Below are positions 57,164 to 64,000 of a stretch of 64,000 bases of DNA, piece by piece. The first letter of the stretch is position 1. Every line of letters starts with the position of its first letter. The notes under the pieces are model-generated. The model was not told the DNA's origin and did no database searches. It saw only the letters and a list, made by a program, of their open reading frames with translations. The position numbers were made by a program, and so were the translations under genes. The DNA comes from Polymyxa betae (lineage: Eukaryota > Endomyxa > Phytomyxea > Plasmodiophorida > Plasmodiophoridae), in assembly GCA_003693705.1 (NCBI GenBank), contig RBZT01000989.1, positions 1 through 64,000 of the forward strand, written 5' to 3'.

Positions 57164-58021
57164 ATGATGGAGGACGAGATCTATCATGCAGAAGTTCTCA
57201 GTCCTGCCTTGCTAGGGCGTATATTCACATATCTCACCATCTTTGAATACATCAATGTCACTAAGGTTGCCTGCTTCCATTCGGATGTACAATGGTTTTG
57301 TTCATTCCCTTGCTAGGTCTCTAAGGCGTGGGCCAAAATCGCTGCCGAAGAGACTATCCAGTGCATGACAACATTTGATGCAGCTCAGCTCTGGTACCTA
57401 TTGGGGCAAATAGATCCATCTCCAATTATCACTATGATTAATCAGTTTGTGAATGTCAACAAGTATTCCTTTGCATATTGCCATCATCTCACTGATGCAA
57501 AACTTTTACAGTTGCTCGAAGCAATTCCCAACAAGGTATGGAATTACTCATTCGGGTGCTTTATTGGTGATGTTTGATCAGACTAATGTTAAATCCATTT
57601 CGCTATTTTATTGTCACAAGCTAACAGACCAGAGCACTCGGTTTATTGCCAGATCGTTTCCAAATCTGGAAGAATTAAACGTAGGGTCGCTGTACGATAT
57701 AACTGATAAATCAATTCAAGCTATAGCTCAGTTCGGTAGAAACGTCAGGAAACTGTATTTGGTATGAATGTGATTATTATGACCTACTTAACGCTGATGA
57801 TTGGCCTTTCTTAGGATCACAATGAGAAGTTTACGAGCGACATTCTCATTGATCTCAGTACCATGATGAATCTCAAGTTTGTCGACCTTCAGTTTACGAG
57901 GATTGAGGCGAAGTTCGTCGATGAGCATCGGGAATCATTTCCCCACGTAATAATGCTTGGTCCAGAAAGATTTCAAGGGGATCTTAGCCGGATACATCGT
58001 ACCACTAGACCCGTTGTTTAA
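57164..58021 (+). CDS. F-box / leucine-rich repeat protein
   Basis: Probably the substrate receptor of an SCF ubiquitin ligase. MMEDEIYHAEV is followed by an F-box-like helix set, LSPALLGRIFTYLTIFEYIN, then (after an intron) VSKAWAKIAAEE. AMN1/FBXL-type leucine-rich repeats follow: YCHHLTDAKLLQLLEAI, SISLFYCHKLTDQSTRFIA, LEELNVGSLYDITDKSIQAI and LKFVDLQFTRIEAKFV. Four exons are joined by introns of about 50 nt, ending at TAA 58019-58021. The repeat array is short, so the substrate-binding surface is small. A close ortholog cannot be named. Confidence 0.78.
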
Positions 58022-58417
58022 TATAAATTATTGCTGGAGTCTGTACATTTTCGCTTTATTTGTTTTGGTAGTCGAGATCAGATCAGTTGATGGATTATAA
58101 AATTCTAACGATATTATACCTAAACATGTGATATCTTCAGTATTATTAGGGTTTGGGGGGTAACAGGTGATGGCGCGCTTTATGATTTCATCCCGAAAAG
58201 CTCAAATCTGATTGGTTCAATGTGATTGGCGCCGAAATTGTTCCCAGATTGGTTGAGTAAGACTGTTGTGAGATATCCGATCTGATCACTGCCTTCTTCT
58301 ACATTGTTGCAACTGTCAGATCCGCTTCATATTCAGTACTAACTAAGGTCGGCAGATCGCCCAGTTTCTTACCTCGAATTTCAAACTGCTCTGCTCTTCT
58401 CTAATACTATCTTTGCC
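58022..58417. other. Intergenic region with a telomere-like motif
   Basis: About 400 bp between the F-box gene and the small coiled-coil gene. At 58145-58160 is a TTAGGGTTTGGGG-type run. No coding frame is supported. Confidence 0.5.
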
Positions 58418-58861
58418 ATGAGCCGCTCAGCTCTTTCTCGAATCGATCAAAATGCGATATCTATCAATCAAGTACCGCTATGCTTTATCCCTTTTTCAAT
58501 TATGCTGAGTTCTATTTAGCATTCTATCAAAGAAGGCAAGCTTGGAAAGCCTGCTGTGGCTCCTGCCAATAATAACCACGAAATTGCGAAATTGAAATCA
58601 GAGCTTCTCAGGCAAGAGAAGATTGCCGAAGAGCAGAAATCGCTGATTTTTGAATTACGTAAATCGCTAATTGAAGCTGTTCGCATTCATGAGCAAGACC
58701 AGGAACAGATTCGTTCGTTAACTGAGGTTCTTGAGTCCTGTATCTCTGCTTTGTTCTTATACTAATTTGATCATTTCTACCAGGCTGTCGCTCAAATTGG
58801 ACCACTTCAATCACACCTTGCCCAAATCTCTATGATGTATTCTCTTGTGCAAATGAATTAA
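58418..58861 (+). CDS. Small coiled-coil protein
   Basis: Three exons give a protein of about 115 residues: MSRSALSRIDQNAISINQ, a 48-nt intron, then HSIKEGKLGKPAVAPANNN. A charged heptad-rich helix follows (EIAKLKSELLRQEKIAEEQK, then LIFELRKSLIEAVRIHEQD). An intron separates it from the end AVAQIGPLQSHLAQISMMYS. Splice phases fit exactly. It looks like a dimerising coiled-coil adaptor. I do not recognise the family. It ends 36 bp before the stop of the convergent pseudouridine synthase gene. Confidence 0.65.
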
Positions 58862-58897
58862 TTAATAATCTTGTGACTTTGATCATTCTTAATAGAA

Positions 58898-59891
58898 TCA
58901 ATGCTTTAATTTGCTGATTATGTCCGCTGAAACTGGGATCTCTCGAAACCGATGCACTTGTAAATTATCAAGACGAAATGGACCGAATGTGGTACGAATT
59001 AACCGATTAACAGCCAATCCAGCCCATTGAAGCACTTTCCTAACTTCACGATTCTTTCCTTCAGTCAGTGATACTTGCAACCATGAGTTACGATGTCTCT
59101 CTCGATCCATTTTAATCTCAATAGGACGATAGTTAACTCCATGTATTACAGAACCAGTTGATAGATATTGCAGTTTATCGTAATCGACCTATAATCAAAT
59201 TACAACTGTAGATATCGCTTTGGAACATAGTCAAACCTCGCCGAATACTCGAGCACGATAAACCCTCTTGAAATTGTTATCTGGATGACTCAAATACGTA
59301 GCTAATGCAGGTGATGATGTTAGAAGCAGCAGTCCTTCTGTTGTAACATCTAATCTGAATCATTCATCTATCAAACTGTTTCAAGTATCAAGAGCTTGAA
59401 TGTATCCTACCTGCCAACAGGAACTAATCGAGGTAAATGAAGTCGTTTAGTATCAGGGCATTTCTCAATTCTGTCAAATACTGTCTTGAGCTGAGGTTTA
59501 GGTGATACAGTGCTCACAATTTCATCATCAGATTTATGATAGATGAATAGACGGGCTCGTTTTAAAGGACGAATGTGATGATGTCCATCTAATGTGACAA
59601 TAGAACCAGGTGACACACGAGTTCCCAATGAGTTCACAACACAATCATTGATAAGCACACGACCTTCTCGAACGTAGTTTTCAGCTTCTCTAATACACTT
59701 CAGTAATGGCAAAAACCAATATGAACTGTAACCTACCGGCGACTAGCGAATCCACATTGTGCAATGTATTTAGCAATACGATCACAATCAGGACCAGCTG
59801 CAGAGAATAAACGCACAGAGTATAATGAGAAATTAACAATTGGAAACCTGATCATGATTATCTGATTAGATGGAATACTGCGAGCCAGCAT
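58898..59891 (-). CDS. RsuA/RluB-type pseudouridine synthase, organellar
   Basis: Likely modifies organellar rRNA. The start at 59891-59889 (MLARSIPSNQIIMIRFPIV, then VRLFSAAG) gives a basic, acid-free leader fitting mitochondrial import. An S4 RNA-binding domain follows, split by an intron: RIAKYIAQCGFASRR joined to EAENYVREGRVLINDCVV. The catalytic segment is GRLDVTTEGLLLLTSS, also split by an intron, where the Asp is the nucleophile of this family. The end KNREVRKVLQWAGLAVNRLIRTTFGPF is the typical RsuA/RluB C-terminal motif. Bacterial relatives target 16S U516 or 23S U2605; which site this one modifies cannot be told. Stop at 58898-58900. Confidence 0.9.
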
Positions 59892-60348
59892 GGTCGCAGA
59901 TTGATACAACACAGAGCCGCACGAACGAAAATTACTGTACCGTAACTCAGAAATTATTTACATACAGCCCGATTTGCCTCAGAATTGGCATTTATAATGC
60001 GATTTTCTGATGGTTGGGGCTCTCTATTAATCATTAAGAAAACTGCAATATTTGGATCCATTCAAGCTGTCTGCATCACACAAGTATAAAACTACTTTTA
60101 TCTCAGAACGTTGCATATGAAAAGTTGTATGGAATAGAGTATACATATGGAGTATATGATAACAGAATCAAGTATATTGTGATAATCTCAATATTTCTAT
60201 TGATTTGTTAGACCTGTATAGACGGTGTTTTCAGTGTCTGTATATGACCTCTCTCCCCCCCCCGTAATATCATACATTGATTATGAAATGATATTCTATC
60301 AGCTATATACAGACGCAATCTGATAAATAATCTATTGCTAAGCGTCCC
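59892..60348. other. Divergent intergenic region
   Basis: 457 bp between the pseudouridine synthase (-) and the zinc-protein gene (+). It is A+T-rich, with a run of nine C at 60255-60263. No coding frame or RNA gene was recognised. Confidence 0.5.
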
Positions 60349-61418
60349 ATGACCAAGTCATCAACCATTCGATGCAGTGGAGAGTTCTTTAATCAAGAAC
60401 ATTGTGATACACACGTGTCATTATCGACTCGTGTTTGTGCCTATTGTGATCGATTTCAAGTTGATCGATGTCGTATTGTCCTTTGCCGATCTGCAGATAC
60501 TCCATTTGCTGCCAGGAAACGTCTCATCAGGCTTGATAATGCGTCTATCACCTTGGATCTGAGATTCTTCGCTCTAGATGATGACAGTGATAATGATGGA
60601 TTGCTGGTATTTAAGAACAGAGACCAAGCTGAAGTTGCTATCTCTACCTGGCCTGATAATTTGACCTTATTACCTTCATTAATGGGAGATTCAGTCGATT
60701 TTATCAAATGTCATTGGTGTAGACGTAAAGTCCATCCAACAATGTTATCAACTTGTACCAAGCCATCTTGTGTTAAGAAAGCGAATTCAAAGAAGCGACC
60801 ACCTTCTGATCCAGGTGTTGCACATTCTGCTCTCAATGATGCTGAGAAACGTCGCCGACAATGGAGAATATGTCCTGAACTGATGGAAGTTCGAAGTTCT
60901 GATAGGAATGATTTCGTTCTACCTCGAGCTGTTATTCAAGCTCCTGAGCAATTATCTGCTAGTACGGTTTCGGTCAGGTTTGGAGATCACAATCTAAGAA
61001 GGTAATTCTTCCTTCTGCTTCCAATGCTGATATTCGGCTTTGTGTTTGTTACGTTTGTATTAGTGAGCTGTTCAGACCTTTATTTACTGTTAACTTTACC
61101 AGGGATTTGGATTTTATTTGTGGTCTCCAAGAGGTTGTGATATTGTCAGTGCCATGGCCAAGTGATCATAATGTTGGAAAAGATGGTATAATAACAAGTG
61201 ATGTGACAGTATCAGATGGAACTGGTGTATCTGGATTATTACAATTTACATATAATATCAAGATATCATCAGAACCTGCTCCAAGTTCCGATCTAGATGA
61301 ACAGATTCAACGATTGCATCTATTTGAAGATGATGATGCCCCATGTCACGTACTCTCACCATTATTTCCATCCGATGATCAACATCAAACACTAACTTCA
61401 TTCGATTTCTCATGTTGA
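60349..61418 (+). CDS. Hypothetical zinc-binding protein
   Basis: Exon 1 (60349-61001) encodes about 218 residues and an intron of about 100 nt joins it to a final exon ending at TGA 61416-61418. The total is near 320 residues. Cys-rich pairs suggest two zinc sites: CAYCDRFQVDRCRIVLC (about residues 30-46) and CHWCRRKVHPTMLSTC with a following C (about 124-144). The segment between is acidic (LDDDSDNDG). A basic KKANSKKRPPSD stretch follows the second site. The last exon ends in an acidic patch (LHLFEDDDAPCH). The second motif resembles a treble-clef CxxC...CxxxxC knuckle. I do not recognise the family. It is 327 bp upstream of the PARP gene on the same strand. Confidence 0.65.
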
Positions 61419-61745
61419 GGCGACATTCATCACAATTCACTCTAATAATATCCTTTTAATATCTATAAAGAATTTGGTTCGTTTTAGACGGGATTACTGA
61501 GATGCGAGCAAGTTGTTGTCCCAGGGTTATGGTTATCATGAAAGAATGTTCTATGGACAGAGAGAACAGGGTTCTGCGTCATGTAATAAAATCTTACTAC
61601 ACTATTGACTATTGGATTGGCAATGATAAAGGTGATATCGGTCATATATTAATATATTCGGAGGTGTTCCATAATAAATCAGATGAATCCTCACCATTAA
61701 ATTATGAAATTATAGGATCGGTCAGTCTCGATTACATAATATATC
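61419..61745. promoter_or_regulatory. Spacer upstream of the PARP6/8 gene
   Basis: 327 bp, A+T-rich, containing one motif-free open frame (61502-61753) that overlaps the PARP start in another frame. It is probably terminator of the zinc-protein gene plus PARP promoter. Confidence 0.4.
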
Positions 61746-64000
61746 ATGTCTGATCAAGAATCACTGGAATGGGAGACTGACCCTGATGATCAAATGTCAA
61801 TTTCTAGCGATGAAGAGTCCATCGATAATTCGACGATTCTACAGTAATTGCAATCTGGGCACCGATATCAAGAAATTCTTATTATTAATGTCTACAGAGG
61901 ATATTGTAATGAATTAGAGATGTGCCCTGAGTTTCGTGCTGATGCAACTTATCTCTCTCATAACAATCTCATTCGAGTTCGTATTGCATTACTTCCCAAA
62001 GATGCCAATATATCTACTGGTGGAATTGCATCAATTGTTTCAGTAATGATCTAATTGTATTATTGGTAGAATATCTATCAGCTATTGGTTGTGATTTAGA
62101 TCGTGTATTAGTTCTAGAGCTGTATATTGATGAATACAGATTGGGTGTGTCAACTATCTCTGTTGGCACTATAGGTTCTAATAACAATATATATTGTTCA
62201 GCAGTATAATTCAATATGAGTAATAGATGAGAAAGAATTCCAACAATTTGATAAAGAAATCCCAATTGTACATTGTGCTCTATCCAGTCCATTAATTCAT
62301 CGTATTAAGCTGCGTCTTCAAGATGACTGGAAGGACATAGTCGGGTGATGAGCAATACAGCCTATAATGATATCCATTTAACTGAATTGTTTATAGAGAA
62401 CGATGTCGTCAATTCACTCAAGTTACACAGATCATATCTGTATCTAAAGTCGATTATTTCTGGGCATTAACTGCATTAGCTGCATCCAGATTTGAGGTCA
62501 GCGACGCCATACTGGCCCTGTCCCGCATTGATACCACCCTTCTGCAAAAATCTTGCACTGAACAGAACACAAGTTCACATGAACTTGTGCAACAAGTTCA
62601 AGATGCTGTTCCTGGTATAAACAGAAATTCAGCATTACTTATTCTGTTATTATGTCAATGGTACGAACAATTAATGCCAAATCCTGTTGACTAATAACAT
62701 TTTATTAGGGATCTGGATTTGGCTGTGCATTTAATGTCTCACTCACTTATAAAATCCATTGTTGAACGTGCAAGTAAGGCCCTAAACATCTCTGATATTA
62801 CGTCAGTATCATTGTCCAATGCCAATCTATTTACTTGATGAATTTTATATTATTGATAGGACCATATCGATATTAACACCAACCAATCCTGTTGCTCGTC
62901 TTGCAGATGTATTCCTTCGTCGTATCTTAACACTAAATGAGACCTGTTATCTTTGTAATGGTCCACTTCCTATTGCAATCTTACGCCTGGGCATCTGTGA
63001 TTCTCCTCTATGTAATCATCAATTTGAAGAATGTGGAATAGGTATGTTACGAATACCTCTATAGATATCATACTGTTTATTAATGGATTACATAATGTAG
63101 GATTCTCTTTAGAAGAAGAAGTGTGTCGCAGGCCAGAATTATGTGATTTATTAATCTCTATGTGTGCTAGTTCATCAAAGGTAGCAGCTGCTCATCTATT
63201 GTTTCGTTTATCGTTATATTTGATTAATGATAAGGGTGATCGATTATCCATATTCTTTCCCAAGGCACTTCAAGATCCCAAAACTGGTAATACACTATCA
63301 ACTGATCAAAATGTCAAACATTCTCTCTCTCTTTATTATACGATTTGATGAATGAGAATGTAGGATGTGGCAAAGATTGGGGAAATGTTGGATAAATGTC
63401 CTGGTGTTCAACAAATGGCAGATCTTGCTAAACAAGGCACTTTGATCAAACATCTTCGACAATGTCATCCAATGTTGCCATCATTATTACGATGGTATAA
63501 CAGAATATCAATGTGATTATAATCTATGGTAACAAGTGTGATAACAGGATCATTGCATCAAATCGAAGTCATATTCGACTTTTAGATAAATCAGACCATG
63601 TTAATGGTATTACTGCTTGTTATCAGGTAAAGAGATTCATCTTGAAGACCTTCTTGTCTATACTGAATCTGTGTCTTAGTTTGTTCTCTTAACTTCATCG
63701 CCCAAGAAGGAGTCCCTATTCAGATTGCAAGTCGCTAAGGCAAGTCGTGAACGTCCTGTTGAATATGCTTTCCATGGATCTCCTCAAGGCAATTGGCATT
63801 CAATTGTCAGACAAGGTTTGTTATGATATCATGTATATGAGATATACTGAATTAATAACAGGTCTATTGAATATGAGTGGAACTAAACATATGTTAAATG
63901 GAGCAGCATATGGATCTGGGATATATATGGCACCAAAGTACAATATTTATTACTTGATTATCATGTCGATATCCCAATGATTATGTATTTAGTCTGCAGA
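61746..64000 (+). CDS. PARP6/8: PARP6/8-type mono-ADP-ribosyltransferase (partial)
   Basis: The gene is cut at the 3' end by the window. ATG 61746 opens an acidic head (MSDQESLEWETDPDDQMS) like that of PARP6/PARP8. A conserved zinc-like region follows: TLNETCYLCNGPLP ... ICDSPLCNHQFEE, matching the LNEYCVVC...CTRELCVFSF block of the family. Then come EEEVCRRPELCDLLISMCA, the IIASNRSHI-like core and FVLLTSSPKKE. The catalytic start EYAFHGSPQGNWHSIVRQ and GAAYGSGIYMAP give the HG and YGSGIY elements of the ADP-ribosyltransferase fold. The third catalytic position lies beyond the window. Many introns of about 40-55 nt are present. Confidence 0.88.

Overview
This is a nuclear genome segment from a eukaryote with compact, intron-rich genes. 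Almost every gene is broken by GT-AG introns of about 30-55 nt, with a few near 100-165 nt. Neighbouring genes often lie only 50-500 bp apart. Recognisable proteins include UBA5, RPP30, midasin, a CHD6-9 type remodeller, COG8, CDC40/PRP17, PI4K-beta, adrenodoxin reductase and PARP6/8. The organism is therefore a eukaryote with a full Golgi, splicing, UFM1 and ribosome-assembly toolkit. A nuclear gene for the detached C-terminal piece of Cox1, TTTAGGG-type motifs and tiny introns point to a protist rather than an animal, plant or ordinary fungus. The sequence alone does not fix the lineage.

Layout. 0-4.3 kb: RPP30 (-) and UBA5 (+) diverge from a 101-bp promoter, followed by the Cox1 C-terminal fragment gene (-). 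4.3-6.4 kb: no recognisable gene. 6.4-8.65 kb: a hard-to-splice multi-pass membrane protein. 8.65-10.6 kb: gene-poor. 10.6-16.9 kb: CHD6-9 type remodeller. 17.0-34.0 kb: midasin, with all six AAA sites, an acidic tract and the MIDAS/VWA domain. 34.8-38.5 kb: perilipin-like protein and adrenodoxin reductase (both -). 38.7-39.4 kb: an orphan serine-rich protein. 39.6-42.7 kb: kinesin-light-chain-type TPR protein (-). 43.2-45.2 kb: COG8. 45.4-48.6 kb: a 5'-truncated Ty3/gypsy chromovirus (-) with an intact integrase/chromodomain ORF. 48.7-50.8 kb: multi-HMG-box/SAM protein. 51.0-53.2 kb: CDC40. 53.3-54.2 kb: small chromodomain protein (-). 54.7-57.0 kb: PI4K-beta. 57.2-58.0 kb: F-box/LRR protein. 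58.4-58.9 kb: small coiled-coil protein. 58.9-59.9 kb: RsuA-type pseudouridine synthase (-). 60.3-61.4 kb: zinc-binding orphan. 61.7 kb to the end: PARP6/8, cut by the window edge.

The genes do not form one pathway. Ribosome and RNA biology (midasin, RPP30, CDC40, pseudouridine synthase), chromatin (CHD, chromodomain protein, HMG-SAM) and membrane traffic or lipid (COG8, PI4K-beta, perilipin-like) are well represented. Many pairs are divergent and share short promoters. No tRNA, rRNA or CRISPR was seen. The observations most worth following up are the nuclear Cox1-C gene, the promoter-proximal truncated chromovirus ORF, the HMG/SAM fusion, the AT-hook-like motif inside a chromodomain, and the unusual introns (GC-AG, about 20 nt, 45-nt stopless, and with telomere-type repeats).
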